Below are positions 10,085-24,024 of a stretch of 64,000 bases of DNA, piece by piece; position 1 is the stretch's first letter; each line of letters begins with the position of its first letter. The stretch lies in contig NZ_CP059896.1 of NCBI RefSeq assembly GCF_014126615.1, forward strand, positions 1,684,501 to 1,748,500, in the 5' to 3' direction. Both the position numbers and the translations under genes were made by a program. The notes under the pieces are model-generated. The model saw only the letters and a list, made by a program, of their open reading frames with translations, was not told the origin of the DNA and ran no database searches. The DNA is from Ciceribacter thiooxidans. Lineage in GTDB: Bacteria > Pseudomonadota > Alphaproteobacteria > Rhizobiales > Rhizobiaceae.

Positions 10085-10723
10085 TCACAGGCCGAGCATC
10101 ATCCGCACGACCGGTTCGATCGCGCGTCCGACGGCCCGCGTATTCTCCGCATCGAGATGGATACCGTCGAGCGGGGTCGTCTTCGCCGCCGAACCCGCGT
10201 CGAAGAAGCCGCAGCCGAGTTCATCCGCCATGTCGCGATAGAGGCTCGCGAGCATCGCCGACTCCTCGATCGCGCCCTTGAACATCGCGGCGAACGGCGC
10301 GTTCGCCGTCTCGCAGATCGGCGGCGGCGAAACGACGAGGATTTCCGGCGCCTCGAAATCGAAGCCCCAGTCGTGGAGACGGATCTGCTTCACCAGCCGC
10401 TCCATGCCCTTGACCGCGGCGATCGCCGTGCCGGCCACGCCCCGCTTCATGTCGTTGGTGCCGAGCATGAGGATGACGAGGTCGAGCGGCTTATGACTTT
10501 CGAGCACGCTCGGCAGCAGTTTCACGCCGTTGCGCTCGGCATCCGCCAGATGGTCGTCGTAAGCGGTGGTGCGCCCGTTCAGGCCTTCGGCCACGACCCG
10601 GACCCCGTGACCGAGCGCCTTCTGCAAAACGCTCGTCCAGCGGTCCTCATGGGCATGACGGCCGAGGGCTACGGGATCGTAGCCCCAGGTCAGACTGTCA
10701 CCGTAGGCGAGAACGGATTTCAT
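10085..10723 (-). CDS. SGNH/GDSL-family esterase or arylesterase
   Basis: A 212-residue hydrolase without a signal peptide. The catalytic blocks are clear: GDSLTWGYDP (nucleophile serine), the glycine in GLNGRTTAYDD, GTND with the block III asparagine, and DGIHLDAENT carrying the aspartate-histidine pair. Similar rhizobial proteins are annotated as arylesterases and act on short acyl or aryl esters; the natural substrate is unknown. It ends the same-strand run after pdhC with an 18-base gap and may be co-transcribed with it. Confidence 0.9.
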   Translation of the reverse strand: MKSVLAYGDSLTWGYDPVALGRHAHEDRWTSVLQKALGHGVRVVAEGLNGRTTAYDDHLADAERNGVKLLPSVLESHKPLDLVILMLGTNDMKRGVAGTAIAAVKGMERLVKQIRLHDWGFDFEAPEILVVSPPPICETANAPFAAMFKGAIEESAMLASLYRDMADELGCGFFDAGSAAKTTPLDGIHLDAENTRAVGRAIEPVVRMMLGL

Positions 10724-10741
10724 CGCGAACCTGCCTCCGCG

Positions 10742-12070
10742 TCAGACGAGCATGCCCATCGGATTTTCGATGTAGCGCTTGAAGGCGCCGAGGAGCTCGG
10801 CCCCGAGCGCGCCGTCGACGCAGCGATGGTCGGTGGAGAGCGTGACCGTCATGACGTTGGCGATCTTCATCTCGCCGTTCTTGACGACCACCCGCTCCTC
10901 GCCCGCGCCGACCGCGAGGATGGTCGCGTGCGGCGGGTTGACGACGGCTGCGAAGTGCTTGACGCCCATCATGCCCATGTTGGAGACCGCGGTGGTGCCG
11001 CCCTGGTACTCCTCGGGCTTCAGCTTGCGTTCCTTCGCGCGCCTGCCGTAGTCCTTCATCTCGTTGGAGATGGTGGACAGGCTCTTCGTCTCGGCCTTGC
11101 GGATGATCGGGGTGATCAGGCCGCCAGGGATCGAGACAGCGACACCGACATCGGCATGCTTGTGCTTGACCATGTTGCTTTCCGTCCACGAGACGTTGGC
11201 ATCCGGAACGTCCCGCAACGAGAGCGCCAGCGCCTTGATGATCATGTCGTTGACCGACAGCTTGTAGGCGGGAGCGCCATCCTTGCGCGGAGCAGCATCG
11301 TTGAGCTGAGCGCGCAGGGCGAGCAGGGCGTCGAGTTCGCAGTCGACCGTGACGTAGAAATGCGGGATCGTCTGCTTGGATTCGACGAGACGCTTGGCGA
11401 TCGTCTTGCGCATGCCGTCATGCGGCACGAGTTCGTAGGAACCCGGCTCGAAGAGCTTGAGCACGGCATCGTCTGACGGTGCCTTGGCGAGCGCCGGAGC
11501 AGGTGCGGCCTGCGCAGCGGCAGCGGGTGCTGCCTTGGCGACGCCGCCGGCAACCGCCTTTTCGATGTCGCTCTTCACCACACGGCCATGCGGGCCGGTG
11601 CCGGAAACGGCCGAAAGATCGATGCCCGCTTCCTTGGCGAGACGACGGGCGAGCGGCGAGGAAAAGACGCGGTCGCCGCTTGCCGCGACGGGAGCCGGTG
11701 TCGACGGCGCCGGTGCCTTGTCGGCAACCGGAACCGCGGCCGGGGCCGGCGTCGCCACCGGAGCGGCCTCGGCCTTCGGCGCGGGTGCCGCGGCGGCTCC
11801 GCTTGCGGCAGCCGCGCTCACATCCTCGCCTTCGCCGGCGAGGATCGCGATCAGCGCGTTGACCTTGACGCCCTCGGTGCCGGCCGGGACGACGATCTTC
11901 GCCACGGTACCTTCATCGACGGCTTCGACTTCCATCGTCGCCTTGTCGGTCTCGATCTCGGCGATGACATCGCCGGGGCTGACCTTGTCGCCTTCCTTGA
12001 CCAGCCATTTGGAAAGATTGCCCTCTTCCATCGTCGGGGAGAGGGCCGGCATGGTGATATTGATCGGCAT
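10742..12070 (-). CDS. pdhC: Pyruvate dehydrogenase E2, dihydrolipoamide acetyltransferase
   Basis: The 442-residue core enzyme of the pyruvate dehydrogenase complex, which moves the acetyl group from E1 to coenzyme A. One N-terminal lipoyl domain carries the modified lysine in [17 protein letters not shown]. An Ala/Pro linker follows, then the E3/E1-binding domain ([20 protein letters not shown] region) and a C-terminal catalytic domain ending with the active-site pattern [14 protein letters not shown]. Start ATG at 12070 is preceded by GGGAGGG at good spacing; the frame is open two codons further to a TTG. It is the third gene of pdhABC, 15 bases after pdhB. Confidence 0.97.
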   Translation of the reverse strand: MPINITMPALSPTMEEGNLSKWLVKEGDKVSPGDVIAEIETDKATMEVEAVDEGTVAKIVVPAGTEGVKVNALIAILAGEGEDVSAAAASGAAAAPAPKAEAAPVATPAPAAVPVADKAPAPSTPAPVAASGDRVFSSPLARRLAKEAGIDLSAVSGTGPHGRVVKSDIEKAVAGGVAKAAPAAAAQAAPAPALAKAPSDDAVLKLFEPGSYELVPHDGMRKTIAKRLVESKQTIPHFYVTVDCELDALLALRAQLNDAAPRKDGAPAYKLSVNDMIIKALALSLRDVPDANVSWTESNMVKHKHADVGVAVSIPGGLITPIIRKAETKSLSTISNEMKDYGRRAKERKLKPEEYQGGTTAVSNMGMMGVKHFAAVVNPPHATILAVGAGEERVVVKNGEMKIANVMTVTLSTDHRCVDGALGAELLGAFKRYIENPMGMLV

Positions 12071-12085
12071 TTCCAAGCCCTCCCG

Positions 12086-13477
<1,392 letters not shown>

Positions 13478-13494
13478 GGGCTAACCCTCCCCAC

Positions 13495-14544
13495 TCACAA
13501 CAGGATATCGGTGTAGAGCTCGGATACGTCCGGCTCCGGATCGGACTGGGCGAAATCGGCACTGTCTGCGACGATGTCGCGGACGTCCTTGTCAATCGCC
13601 TTCAGCTCGTCCTCGCTCGCCCAACCCTTTTCCATGAGCCGGTTCTTCACCTGCTCAATCGGGTCGTGTTCGGAACGCATCTTCTGCACCTCGTCCTTCG
13701 AGCGGTACTTCGCCGGGTCGGACATCGAGTGGCCGCGATAGCGGTAGGTCAGCATTTCGAGGATGACAGGCCCCTTGCCGGAGCGGGTATGAGCCGCAGC
13801 CTGCTCGGCCGCGGCCTTCACTGCGCGCACATCCATGCCGTCGACCTGGATGCCGGGAATGCCGAAGGAGACGCCGCGCTGCGAGAAGTCGGTCTGCGCG
13901 GATGCGCGCGAAACCGAAGTACCCATGGCGTAACGGTTGTTCTCGATCACGTAGATCACCGGCAACTTCCAGAGCTGCGCCATATTGAAGCTTTCGTAGA
14001 CCTGGCCCTGGTTGGCAGCGCCGTCACCGAAATAGGCGACCGAGATATTGCCGTTCTCGCGATACTTGTTGGCAAAGGCGAGACCGGTGCCGAGCGACAC
14101 CTGCGCGCCGACGATGCCGTGACCGCCGTAGAAATTCTTCTCTTTGGAGAACATGTGCATCGAGCCGCCCTTACCCTTGGACAGCCCGCCGCGACGACCG
14201 GTGAGTTCGGCCATGACGCCGCGTGCGCTCATGCCGCAAGCCAGCATGTGGCCATGGTCGCGATAGCCGGTAATGACCTGGTCGCCATCCTTCAGCGCCA
14301 TCTGCACGCCGACGACGACGGCCTCCTGGCCGATATAGAGGTGACAGAAGCCGCCGATGAAGCCCATGCCATAGAGCTGGCCGGCCTTTTCTTCGAAGCG
14401 GCGGATGAGGAGCATTTCGCGATAGGCGTCAAGTTCCTTCTGGCGGTCGAATTCGGCAACCAGCCCCTGGGTCAATTCTTTCTTTGCGGCAGACTTGGTC
14501 GTCGGCTTGCGACCACTCGCGGTCGCAGGTTTTCGCGGCGCCAT
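13495..14544 (-). CDS. pdhA: Pyruvate dehydrogenase E1 alpha
   Basis: The 349-residue alpha subunit binds thiamine diphosphate and decarboxylates pyruvate. The TPP motif begins GDGAANQGQVYESFNMA and ends with NNRYAMGTS. RYRGHSMSDPAKYR is the conserved phosphorylation-loop equivalent. The first 30 residues are a basic, Ala-rich extension typical of rhizobial PdhA. The ATG at 14544 follows GGGAGGG. The frame is open for 32 more codons upstream but that part is not PdhA-like. It is the first gene of pdhABC; the promoter should lie between 14545 and the ftsB-like gene. Confidence 0.97.
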   Translation of the reverse strand: MAPRKPATASGRKPTTKSAAKKELTQGLVAEFDRQKELDAYREMLLIRRFEEKAGQLYGMGFIGGFCHLYIGQEAVVVGVQMALKDGDQVITGYRDHGHMLACGMSARGVMAELTGRRGGLSKGKGGSMHMFSKEKNFYGGHGIVGAQVSLGTGLAFANKYRENGNISVAYFGDGAANQGQVYESFNMAQLWKLPVIYVIENNRYAMGTSVSRASAQTDFSQRGVSFGIPGIQVDGMDVRAVKAAAEQAAAHTRSGKGPVILEMLTYRYRGHSMSDPAKYRSKDEVQKMRSEHDPIEQVKNRLMEKGWASEDELKAIDKDVRDIVADSADFAQSDPEPDVSELYTDILL

Positions 14545-14688
14545 TCGTCCCTCCCTAAGTTTTGTCGAATTTACGTCGGCGCGAAGGATAGGCAAGAAAC
14601 CGCGCGGCCGCAATGCCATAAATGCATAGCTCGCATTCACGACATCACATTGAAATATAATTATTATCAGCGATTAACCGACTTTCAG

Positions 14689-15009
14689 TTAATCCAAATG
14701 ATTATTGAAAATCACAATTTCATCGGGGCGCGACACGTTGAGCTGGTAGCGCGCCTTCTCATCGATCATGTCGCGTACGAGCGATCCATCGCTCAGGAAT
14801 TCAACCTGCCGCTCGAGCGACTTGCGGCGCGAAACGAGTTCGGCCAGTTCGGCACTCCGCTGGAACCGAAGCTTCTCGAATTCCTGCGTCGCGATAAGGC
14901 CGCGCTCGCCGTGGATCGAATGATAACCGAAATAGGAAAGGAATGCGACGGTCACGAGCGGAAGGACGAAACGTCCGAGTTTCCGGTTCTTGTGCTGCCT
15001 GGTCCACAT
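14689..15009 (-). CDS. FtsB/DivIC-family septum formation initiator
   Basis: A 106-residue bitopic membrane protein. A basic cytoplasmic start (MWTRQHKNRKLGR) is followed by one membrane helix at about residues 13-30 and a coiled coil around residues 40-75. This is the size and layout of FtsB/DivIC, which bridges FtsL and FtsQ in the divisome. In rhizobia this gene regularly lies between eno and pdhA, as here. The match is by topology, size and context rather than by catalytic residues. Confidence 0.82.
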   Translation of the reverse strand: MWTRQHKNRKLGRFVLPLVTVAFLSYFGYHSIHGERGLIATQEFEKLRFQRSAELAELVSRRKSLERQVEFLSDGSLVRDMIDEKARYQLNVSRPDEIVIFNNHLD

Positions 15010-15094
15010 GGAGCGACGCCCTGATACGCAAAACGATTTTGGATCAAACTAGCGGCGATTGCTTAATCGATCGTTGACCATAAGGGGCGCACGC

Positions 15095-15132
15095 AAAAAA
15101 TTGGCCCGCGCCCCCTCTCGGAGGCGCGGGCC
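15095..15132 (-). terminator. Intrinsic terminator of eno
   Basis: A perfect 10-bp stem (15103-15112 with 15123-15132, GGCCCGCGCC/GGCGCGGGCC) is followed on the minus strand by AATTTTTT. It lies 22 bases beyond the eno stop and separates eno from the ftsB-like gene. Confidence 0.88.
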
Positions 15133-15153
15133 GATTAACGGAATCTTCGGGCG

Positions 15154-16728
<1,575 letters not shown>

Positions 16729-18726
16729 ATGAAACTCAATATCGCCCGTACTCTGGTCGTTTTCGGCAGCGTCGTCTGCGTTGCGATGCTTGCGTCCATC
16801 GGCATACAGACCTACGCCTTCAACAAGCTGAAGGTGAACGGACCCTCCTACCAGCAGATCGTCTACGGCAAGGACCTCGTCGCCGACATTCTGCCGCCGC
16901 CCCTCTACGTGGTCGAGTCCTATTCGCTCGCGCTTGAGGCCGCCGTGCATCCGGAGACCACGGAACCGAATCTGCGCCGCATAAGCGAAGTTCTTAAGCC
17001 AGCTTACGACGACCGGCGCGCCTACTGGAGCGAGACCGATCTCGCGGCTCACCTCAAGGAGAAGCTACTCGGCGATGTGGTCAATACGGGCGACGCCTTC
17101 TGGGCCGTGCTCGACCAGAAGGTGAAGCCGGCGCTGCAGCAGAGCGAACACGAGGTCGTCGTCGATGCCTTCGATCAGCTGAAGGACGCCTTCCACGCCC
17201 ATGACCGTGCGGTCAACGAGCTGGTCGCCATGGCAACCGCCTTCCAAGCCGAGGCCGAAGCGACGGCGGCCGATGAGACGTCGTTTTTTACCACCCTTTC
17301 GTTCGCGGGCGCGTTCCTTGCAATCCTCATCCTGTTCGGCGGCCTCATTGCCCTTCGCCGGCGGGCGATCGTTCCTCTGACATCCATGCGGGACTATATG
17401 GCGGTGCTGGCGAGCGGCGATTATTCCCGTCCCGTTCCCTTCGACGGCCGCGGCGACGAAATCGGCGAGATGGCCGGCGCCGTCACCGTCTTTCGTGAAG
17501 CCGCCCTGGAGCGCTCGGTCAACCGCAAGCGCCAGGAAGAGATGCGCGAACGCCAGATCGAGGACGAGCGTCGCCAGATGGAAGCGAAGTCCGCGGCAGA
17601 CGCCGAACGGGCGCACGTCATCGAAGACATCAGCGCAGGTCTCGATCGGCTCGCCGCCGGGGACCTCGCCTTCCGGATCGCGCGTCCTTTCGCGGCAGAC
17701 TACGAAGCGCTCCGGAGCGCATTCAACTCCAGCATGGACGCGATGGCGGAAACCCTCACGGACATTTCGCGCGCAACAACGACGGTACGCAGCGGTTCTG
17801 CCGAAATCGCCTCCGCAGCCGATGATCTTGCCCGACGCACGGAGACCCAGGCGGCCTCCCTCGAGGAGGCTGCCGCCGCACTTGACCAGATCACCGCCAC
17901 CGTACGGAGCGCGACCGAGCGCGCCCGCGAAGCCGGCACCATGATCGCCGGCACCAAGAAGAGCGCAGCCCATTCGTCCGCAGTCGTCGGCGAGGCGGTC
18001 GCTGCGATGGACAGGATCGCGGACTCCGCATCCAGAATCCGCCAGATCATCAATGTGATCGACGAGATCGCCTTCCAGACCAATCTTCTCGCACTGAACG
18101 CCGGCGTCGAGGCGGCTCGCGCCGGTGAAGCCGGCAAGGGGTTCGCCGTCGTCGCCCAGGAGGTACGCGACCTCGCCGGTCGCTCGGCGAACGCCGCAAA
18201 GGAGATCAAGACGCTGATCGAGACGTCGTCCACGCAGGTCGCCGCCGGCGTCGCCCTCGTCAATCGCACCGGTTCGGCGCTCAGCGAGATCGACACCCAG
18301 GTCAACGCCGTCGACGGATTGATTGAAACGATCGCGCAGGCTTCGTCCGAACAGGCCGCGGCGCTCAACGAGGTCAACTCGGCCGTAAACCGGATGGACC
18401 AGCTCACCCAGCAGAACGCCGCCATGGTCGAGGAAACGAATGCGTCCTGCCGAGAGCTATCCAAAGAGGCCGGACACCTCGACTCGTTGCTGGCACGCTT
18501 CGCACTCGGGCCCGGCACTGCCGTCCGGGCACACGCCACCGCAGCGGCCCTTCCGCCGGCATCGCGCCCCGCAACCGCACCCGCGGCTCGGAAGCCTGCA
18601 GTCGCCCTTCCCGGTGAGAAAACCCGTCCCACCCCCTCGCCTGCCCGAGCGCTCGGTCAGAAACTCGCCGGCGCCCTCGGTCTCGGCGGCGGTGCGGTTA
18701 CAGGCGGCAACTGGGAAGAGTTCTGA
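16729..18726 (+). CDS. Methyl-accepting chemotaxis protein
   Basis: A 665-residue transmembrane chemoreceptor. Membrane helix 1 is about residues 8-28, a periplasmic sensor of about 155 residues follows, and helix 2 is about residues 186-209. HAMP-like regions continue to about 340, then a methylation/signalling coiled coil with the conserved tip region [20 protein letters not shown] and [18 protein letters not shown]. The protein ends in the pentapeptide NWEEF, like the NWETF tether for the methyltransferase CheR, after a long Pro/Ala linker. The sensor contains [21 protein letters not shown] (residues 38-58), which is striking but gives no ligand. The ATG has the ribosome-binding site GAGGAAAC. 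Confidence 0.94.
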   Translation: MKLNIARTLVVFGSVVCVAMLASIGIQTYAFNKLKVNGPSYQQIVYGKDLVADILPPPLYVVESYSLALEAAVHPETTEPNLRRISEVLKPAYDDRRAYWSETDLAAHLKEKLLGDVVNTGDAFWAVLDQKVKPALQQSEHEVVVDAFDQLKDAFHAHDRAVNELVAMATAFQAEAEATAADETSFFTTLSFAGAFLAILILFGGLIALRRRAIVPLTSMRDYMAVLASGDYSRPVPFDGRGDEIGEMAGAVTVFREAALERSVNRKRQEEMRERQIEDERRQMEAKSAADAERAHVIEDISAGLDRLAAGDLAFRIARPFAADYEALRSAFNSSMDAMAETLTDISRATTTVRSGSAEIASAADDLARRTETQAASLEEAAAALDQITATVRSATERAREAGTMIAGTKKSAAHSSAVVGEAVAAMDRIADSASRIRQIINVIDEIAFQTNLLALNAGVEAARAGEAGKGFAVVAQEVRDLAGRSANAAKEIKTLIETSSTQVAAGVALVNRTGSALSEIDTQVNAVDGLIETIAQASSEQAAALNEVNSAVNRMDQLTQQNAAMVEETNASCRELSKEAGHLDSLLARFALGPGTAVRAHATAAALPPASRPATAPAARKPAVALPGEKTRPTPSPARALGQKLAGALGLGGGAVTGGNWEEF

Positions 18727-18741
18727 AACCGCCCGCACAGA

Positions 18742-18773
18742 AAAAGGCGCCGATCGAAGGACCGGCGCCTTTT
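18742..18773. terminator. Bidirectional intrinsic terminator
   Basis: A perfect 11-bp inverted repeat, AAAAGGCGCCG (18742-18752) and CGGCGCCTTTT (18763-18773), ten-base loop, with T runs on both strands. It lies between the convergent ends of the chemoreceptor gene and kdsA and can serve both. Confidence 0.88.
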
Positions 18774-18807
18774 CTCATGTCATTCCGATCTTGCGCCTCG
18801 CGGTCGC

Positions 18808-19653
18808 TCAGCCCTTGGCGACGGCGTCGAAAGCGAGCAGCTTTTCGAGAAGCCGCTTCATCTGGTCGATCGGCACCATGTTCGGTCCGTCGGAGGGGGC
18901 GTTGTCGGGATCCTCATGGGTCTCAATGAAGAGGCCGGCGACGCCGACGGCAACCGCGGCGCGCGCCAGCGTCTCGACGAATTCCCGCTGACCGCCGGAG
19001 GAACCGCCCTGACCTCCCGGCTGCTGCACGGAATGGGTCGCGTCGAACACCACCGGAGCACCGGTTGACGCCATGATCGGCAGCGCGCGCATGTCGGAAA
19101 CAAGGGTGTTGTATCCGAACGAGGCGCCGCGCTCGCACAACAGCACATTGGGATTGCCGCTGGCATTGATCTTGTTCAGCACATTCCTCATGTCCCAGGG
19201 GGCGAGGAACTGGCCCTTCTTCACGTTTATGGCGCGGCCGGTCTGGGCGGCAGCCACCAGAAGATCGGTCTGACGGCAGAGGAAGGCCGGAATCTGCAGG
19301 ACGTCGACCACCGACGCGACCAGCCGGCAGTGTTCTTCCGTGTGCACGTCGGTCAGGACCGGAAATCCGTACTCCGTCTTGAGATCAGCAAAGACCTCCA
19401 TCGCCTTGTCGAGCCCGATGCCGCGCTGCGCGGACAGCGAGGTGCGGTTCGCCTTGTCGAAGGACGACTTGTAGACGAGGCCCACGCCGAGCTCGCGGCA
19501 GAGCTCGGAGAGCCTTCCGGCGATCATGAAGGCATGATCGCGACTCTCCATCTGGCAGGGACCGGCGATCAACGAGAAACGCCTGGAATTGGAGAAGACG
19601 ACCTTCGTGCTACCTTCGCCGACGACGACTTCGGAATTGGTCGAAGTGCTCAT
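18808..19653 (-). CDS. kdsA: 3-deoxy-8-phosphooctulonate synthase (KDO8P synthase)
   Basis: A 281-residue TIM-barrel enzyme that condenses phosphoenolpyruvate with arabinose 5-phosphate, the committed step to the Kdo sugar of lipopolysaccharide. Motifs seen: [54 protein letters not shown] and [12 protein letters not shown]. The cysteine at about residue 33 in AGPC marks the metal-dependent class, in contrast to the asparagine of the metal-free E. coli enzyme. The start overlaps the stop of the VOC gene as TAATG, implying coupled translation. Confidence 0.96.
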   Translation of the reverse strand: MSTSTNSEVVVGEGSTKVVFSNSRRFSLIAGPCQMESRDHAFMIAGRLSELCRELGVGLVYKSSFDKANRTSLSAQRGIGLDKAMEVFADLKTEYGFPVLTDVHTEEHCRLVASVVDVLQIPAFLCRQTDLLVAAAQTGRAINVKKGQFLAPWDMRNVLNKINASGNPNVLLCERGASFGYNTLVSDMRALPIMASTGAPVVFDATHSVQQPGGQGGSSGGQREFVETLARAAVAVGVAGLFIETHEDPDNAPSDGPNMVPIDQMKRLLEKLLAFDAVAKG

Positions 19654-20549
19654 TATTCCTCCTGGAAAACGAAATGCGCGCCCTGCCCCGCTTCACACGG
19701 TACGATCAGGCGGCCATCCTTGCGTGTATGGCGAACGCCATTAGCAGCCAGCAGGCGTTCTGTCACGCCGATATCCCCGGTCCGGAAGACGATCGCCGCA
19801 CCGACGAGGCCGCGGCCGGCATTTCGCGCGTCGAGCCCGAAATAGCCCGCAAGGCCGGCGGGCGTCAGCACCTCGATCTTCGCGTTTACCGAAGGCACGA
19901 CGATGCCGAAGGAATGCGCCTCGATCTCACGCTGGTGGAAGACGGTCTCCAGCATCTCCTGGAAGTCGGAGGGATTTTCTTCGGTGAGCACGACGGCGGA
20001 GATGCCCGTCACACCGTTCTCGTGGCGTTCCAGCGCGGCGCGATCCGCCGGTAGCGGATTGGCTCGTTCGCAGGAGAAGAGGAGAAAATCGGGCGCGCGC
20101 AGGTCGGCGGCGAATGCAAGCCTGAACGAGGCCGTTGCCTCGGTGCCATCCGGCAATCTCAGCGGCCGCGAGAAATGCAGGATTTCGCCAGCCGACAGGC
20201 CGTGCTCGACATAGACCTCGTGGTCCGCCGCCGCATCCGTTGAGGCAACCGCGACCCCCGACAACCCCTCACCGTCCGACGCGCGGAAACGGAAGGCGCG
20301 ATCCCGGGCGACGAAGACATTGCCCTTGCGGACGGCCTCTTCGCACGTCTCGCGACTCGCCACCGCAAGCGGCTCAAGATAGGTCTTGTCGGAGAAGAAG
20401 ACGCAGGCGTTCTCAGTGCCGAAGGGATGCAGCGCATCGGCGGCGACCGTAAAACCCAGCGCCCCGAGCCGTTCGCGTGCGGGCTTCAGCCCGTGCACCG
20501 GCAGAACGATGTGATCGACGCCGCGCGGCGTCTCCATGGCAGTGGACAT
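19653..20549 (-). CDS. VOC-superfamily (glyoxalase-like) protein
   Basis: A 298-residue protein that starts [12 protein letters not shown], the usual first strand of a glyoxalase-like/VOC module, and appears to hold two such modules (second near residues 160-290, [14 protein letters not shown]). It matches the glyoxalase_3 type more than a true glyoxalase I. A metal-binding set is not obvious, so no substrate is assigned. The stop overlaps the kdsA start (TAATG), so the two are probably one transcript although a pathway link is not known. An ATG at 20537 is an alternative start. Confidence 0.78.
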   Translation of the reverse strand: MSTAMETPRGVDHIVLPVHGLKPARERLGALGFTVAADALHPFGTENACVFFSDKTYLEPLAVASRETCEEAVRKGNVFVARDRAFRFRASDGEGLSGVAVASTDAAADHEVYVEHGLSAGEILHFSRPLRLPDGTEATASFRLAFAADLRAPDFLLFSCERANPLPADRAALERHENGVTGISAVVLTEENPSDFQEMLETVFHQREIEAHSFGIVVPSVNAKIEVLTPAGLAGYFGLDARNAGRGLVGAAIVFRTGDIGVTERLLAANGVRHTRKDGRLIVPCEAGQGAHFVFQEE

Positions 20550-20704
20550 CCCGCGCCCTCCTTGTCGACCGCGTCTGGTTTGCGCGATTTGCGGGCGCTT
20601 TGCAAGGCGGCTGCGGCCTCATCCCATCGGCGTTCGCCGGGATGCGAACGCAGGCGAAAATTCCACCGAACGGCCAACTGCTTACCAATATTTAGGGACT
20701 TGCG

Positions 20705-20719
20705 GAACACATATGGAAC
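20705..20719 (+). promoter_or_regulatory. SOS box (LexA operator) upstream of lexA
   Basis: GAAC-ACATATG-GAAC is a perfect match to the alphaproteobacterial LexA operator GAACN7GAAC. It lies 46 bases upstream of the lexA start codon, which is evidence for autoregulation. Confidence 0.92.
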
Positions 20720-20730
20720 AGATAGTGTAT

Positions 20731-20745
20731 GTTCTGGATTTGTTT
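20731..20745 (+). promoter_or_regulatory. Second, imperfect SOS box upstream of lexA
   Basis: GTTC-TGGATTT-GTTT matches the reverse-complement operator GTTCN7GTTC with one mismatch and lies between the perfect box and the start codon. Centre-to-centre spacing of the two boxes is 26 bp. It may be a weak second site or chance. Confidence 0.45.
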
Positions 20746-20765
20746 CACACGACGGGGCTCTGGAC

Positions 20766-21479
20766 ATGTTGACGCGCAAGCAACAGGAACTGCTTCTCTT
20801 CATTCACGAACGGATGAAGGAATCGGGCGTGCCACCGTCTTTCGACGAGATGAAGGATGCGCTCGACCTCGCATCGAAATCCGGTATCCACCGCCTGATC
20901 ACGGCGCTTGAAGAGCGCGGTTTCATCCGGCGGCTGCCGAACCGGGCGCGGGCGCTGGAAGTCATCAGGCTGCCGGAGGCCTATTCGTCCAGCCTGCAAC
21001 CGCGCCGGGGTTTCTCCCCGAGCGTGATCGAGGGAAGCCTTGGGAAGGGCCAACCTGCCCCTGCGGCCAAGCCGCCCGCGGAAGAGCGTTCGAATTCGGT
21101 CGCCGTCCCGGTCATGGGCCGGATCGCGGCCGGCGTGCCGATCTCGGCAATCCAGCACAACACCCACGAAATCACCATCCCGGCGGAGATGCTCGGATCG
21201 GGCGAGCACTATGCGCTCGAGGTCAAGGGTGATTCGATGATCGAGGCCGGCATTCTCGACGGCGACACGGTCATCATCCGCAACGCCAGCAACGCAACGC
21301 CCGGCGACATCGTGGTGGCACTCGTGGACGACGAGGAAGCGACGCTGAAACGCTTCCGCCGCCGGGGCGATTCGATCGCGCTCGAGGCAGCGAACCCGGC
21401 TTATGAGACGCGCATCTTCGGCCCTGATCGTGTGAAGATTCAGGGCAAGCTCGTCGGACTTATCCGCCGCTATCACTGA
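20766..21479 (+). CDS. lexA: SOS-response repressor LexA
   Basis: A 237-residue repressor that blocks DNA-damage genes until RecA filaments trigger its self-cleavage. The N-terminal winged helix (residues 1-65, [20 protein letters not shown]) reads the operator. The self-cleavage bond is A122-G123 in IAAGVPI, and the catalytic pair is S157 (GDSMIEAGI) and K195 (ATLKRF). The rhizobial protein is longer than the 202-residue E. coli one through the linker at residues 70-110. The ATG at 20766 is chosen; the open frame upstream to 20427 is antisense to the VOC gene. Its last 20 bases overlap the end of the convergent comEC-like gene. Confidence 0.97.
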   Translation: MLTRKQQELLLFIHERMKESGVPPSFDEMKDALDLASKSGIHRLITALEERGFIRRLPNRARALEVIRLPEAYSSSLQPRRGFSPSVIEGSLGKGQPAPAAKPPAEERSNSVAVPVMGRIAAGVPISAIQHNTHEITIPAEMLGSGEHYALEVKGDSMIEAGILDGDTVIIRNASNATPGDIVVALVDDEEATLKRFRRRGDSIALEAANPAYETRIFGPDRVKIQGKLVGLIRRYH

Positions 21480-24024
21480 CCTTTGCGGCGTTCGCACCCG
21501 CTGCGGGCTCCCCGTCGGCGAAGCTGTCGGTCCGCCAGTCGTAAAGTCGATGCCGCTGCCACGGCCTGTCGAGAGTGGTGTATGCGGTGCGCTGACGGAT
21601 ATCCCGATCGTCGTGATTTCCAAGATAGAACTCGGTTGCGCCCGTGCGGCGCAGCACTTCCGCATCGATCATATTCGCGCCGGAGCGACAGCTACCGAAA
21701 GGTGAACGGCGCGGCGTGATCACGAAATCGGCAGTATCGCAGGCGGCGCCGAGAAGTGCCGGGTCCTCGACGGTGGCGATCCGCCACCCTTTCGACAGCC
21801 GGACGATGCACCAGACTTTTCCCGTACAGAGAAATCGGCCGGAGGGTGACGCTGCGAACTGTCGCCGCATCATCTCGCGAACGGTCCTTATCTGTTCGAC
21901 GGACAACCGGTCCGCTCCCTCCGCCCGAGTGCCGGCGACGGCACCGTCCTCGCTGCGGAGCGGGCCGAGATGATCCGGACGCGCAAGCGCGTGCTGCCAT
22001 TGTGAGAAGAGGAAGTCCGACGGTTTGTTGCGGTTCGTCGCGATCGTCCTGCCGTCCGGGCCGGGCAGACCCGCCAGGCGTCCGTCCTCCGAGACGATGA
22101 GGTCGGCAGTGTCTTCCGGCGGCAGGAGGATCGCAAGTCCGATCGCCACGACGAGGATGACAGCGCCGATCCACCGAAGGCGTGTGTGCAGCAAGGTGAG
22201 TAACAACAGTCCGACGCTCGCGAGCGGCAGGAACCATGCTGCAAGCCGTCCGACGGACGTGCCCTCACTCCAGCTCGCGACCGTGGTCGCGATCACGATG
22301 ACGATCTCAAGCCCCTCGCCTGCGAGGATGAGAAAGGGCATATCGAGGCCGAACGGCATGAGCAGCATTGCCGCAAGTGCCGCCGGCATCACCACCACAG
22401 AGATGATCGGCATTGCCGCGAGATTCGCGACAAGACCGTAAGGTGCCAGTCGATGGAAATGGGCGACGGCGAAGATTGCCGTCGCCAGTCCTCCAATCAG
22501 CGACGTCAGGAAGGTGCCGGCCGCGAAATTCCACAGGAAGGAAAGGATCCTCCGGCCGGGAAAGTCCGGCGCATAGCGCGATTGCCGTGCCGCGCGCCGG
22601 CGCCAGCCGTCGTAGCCGGCAATCAGTCCTGCGGTGGCGGCAAACGACATCTGGAAGCTGGCACCGAGCACCTGTGATGGCCAAACAACGAGAATGACGA
22701 TCGCCGCCAGTGCGAGGTTGCGCAGACTGATCGCCGGGCGGTCGAACAGGACGGCAACCAGCATGATCGCGGTCATCAGAAAGGCGCGGATGGCGGAGAC
22801 CTGCGAGCCGGAGATCATCAGGTAGAGGAAGGCAGCGGCCAGCGCGGCCATGGCAGCGATCTTCTTGATCGGCCAGGACTGGGCGATCGCCGGCGAGAGG
22901 CTGAGCAGCTTGCGCAGGCCGACAAAGAAGATGCCGGCGGCGAGCGCCATGTGGAGGCCGGAAATCGCGGTGATGTGCGCCAGTCCCGAAAGCCGCAATG
23001 CCTCGGTCGTCGCCGCCGACATCGATCGACGGTCGCCGGTGAGGATCGCGGCGGCAAAGCCGCCGGCGTCGCCCGGAACTGTTCTCCTGATTCGCTGGGT
23101 GATGCCGTCGCGGACAATAAGAAGCGTCTGCTCGGCGGCCTCCCACCATGGGCCGGTACCGCTCACCGCCGATCTTTCGACATGCGTCGGCGCTCCGAGA
23201 AAATAGCCGACGGCGCCGATCCCGCCGAAGTAGCCGGAGAAGGAGAAGTCGTCGAGGCCGGGCAAAGCCGGTCCGGAAGGTGGCGAGAGCCGTGCCTTTC
23301 CCCGCAGCACCTCGCCGAGGGCGAAAGGCTCGTGTCGGGCGCGGGTCATGAGCACGACCTCTTCCGGCGCACGCCTGATCCGCGGCTCCGCCGTCGCCTC
23401 TACGCGGACGAGGTAGCGCCATTCGCCGGTCGCCCCCGCCTCCCGCCGAAGCACCCTTCCCGTCACTTGTGTCGTGACCGGCGTATCGAGAAGGACCGTC
23501 TGCATCCTGCGGGTCTCGAGATCCGCAAGAAGCATTCCGATGGCACAGAGCGCCAGCGCCGACCATATCCGATGTGCCATGGGGCTGCCGAAACGCGAGA
23601 GCACCGCAAAGACGGAGGAAACAGCAAACAGGAACACCGGCGCTACGATCGGCAGGGTCTGCGGCAAGGCAAACCAGAGGACGGCACCGGTCCCCAGTGC
23701 GACGGGCACGAACAGGAAGACGCGCCCGAACGCCTCCTCGCGACCAATCGCCGCGTGCGCCGACTGCGCGATCAACGCCGCAGAACGGGAAATACGGTCA
23801 ACAAGACATTCCCCACCGGTCGCCTGACGGACGACGAGTGCTCCAGCCGAGCGCGGTTGCGCGACGACAATCGCGTCGAGGGGGATAGTAATGGCGAGCG
23901 TCGGCCCTTCCCCTGCTCCGTTCCCGGCGCGGTCTTCCGCGATCTTTTCCAAGATGGCCCCAGCCCCGATCGGAGGACCGGACGCCGACGCTGCGGCATC
24001 CGCCTCACCGGCAAACTGTAGCAA
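21460..24024 (-). CDS. ComEC/Rec2-family membrane protein
   Basis: An 854-residue polytopic membrane protein with the ComEC plan: an N-terminal DUF4131-like region to about residue 290, then the competence domain, with the hallmark [26 protein letters not shown] and [13 protein letters not shown]. Several membrane helices follow to about residue 660. ComEC forms the DNA uptake channel in competent bacteria. The C-terminal part is soluble and cysteine-rich but lacks the HxHxDH metallo-hydrolase motif of full ComEC, so nuclease activity is doubtful. The frame opens at a TTG just after an in-frame stop, so the true start may be further in. Competence is not known for most rhizobia. Confidence 0.85.
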   Translation of the reverse strand: MLQFAGEADAAASASGPPIGAGAILEKIAEDRAGNGAGEGPTLAITIPLDAIVVAQPRSAGALVVRQATGGECLVDRISRSAALIAQSAHAAIGREEAFGRVFLFVPVALGTGAVLWFALPQTLPIVAPVFLFAVSSVFAVLSRFGSPMAHRIWSALALCAIGMLLADLETRRMQTVLLDTPVTTQVTGRVLRREAGATGEWRYLVRVEATAEPRIRRAPEEVVLMTRARHEPFALGEVLRGKARLSPPSGPALPGLDDFSFSGYFGGIGAVGYFLGAPTHVERSAVSGTGPWWEAAEQTLLIVRDGITQRIRRTVPGDAGGFAAAILTGDRRSMSAATTEALRLSGLAHITAISGLHMALAAGIFFVGLRKLLSLSPAIAQSWPIKKIAAMAALAAAFLYLMISGSQVSAIRAFLMTAIMLVAVLFDRPAISLRNLALAAIVILVVWPSQVLGASFQMSFAATAGLIAGYDGWRRRAARQSRYAPDFPGRRILSFLWNFAAGTFLTSLIGGLATAIFAVAHFHRLAPYGLVANLAAMPIISVVVMPAALAAMLLMPFGLDMPFLILAGEGLEIVIVIATTVASWSEGTSVGRLAAWFLPLASVGLLLLTLLHTRLRWIGAVILVVAIGLAILLPPEDTADLIVSEDGRLAGLPGPDGRTIATNRNKPSDFLFSQWQHALARPDHLGPLRSEDGAVAGTRAEGADRLSVEQIRTVREMMRRQFAASPSGRFLCTGKVWCIVRLSKGWRIATVEDPALLGAACDTADFVITPRRSPFGSCRSGANMIDAEVLRRTGATEFYLGNHDDRDIRQRTAYTTLDRPWQRHRLYDWRTDSFADGEPAAGANAAKVSDSGG

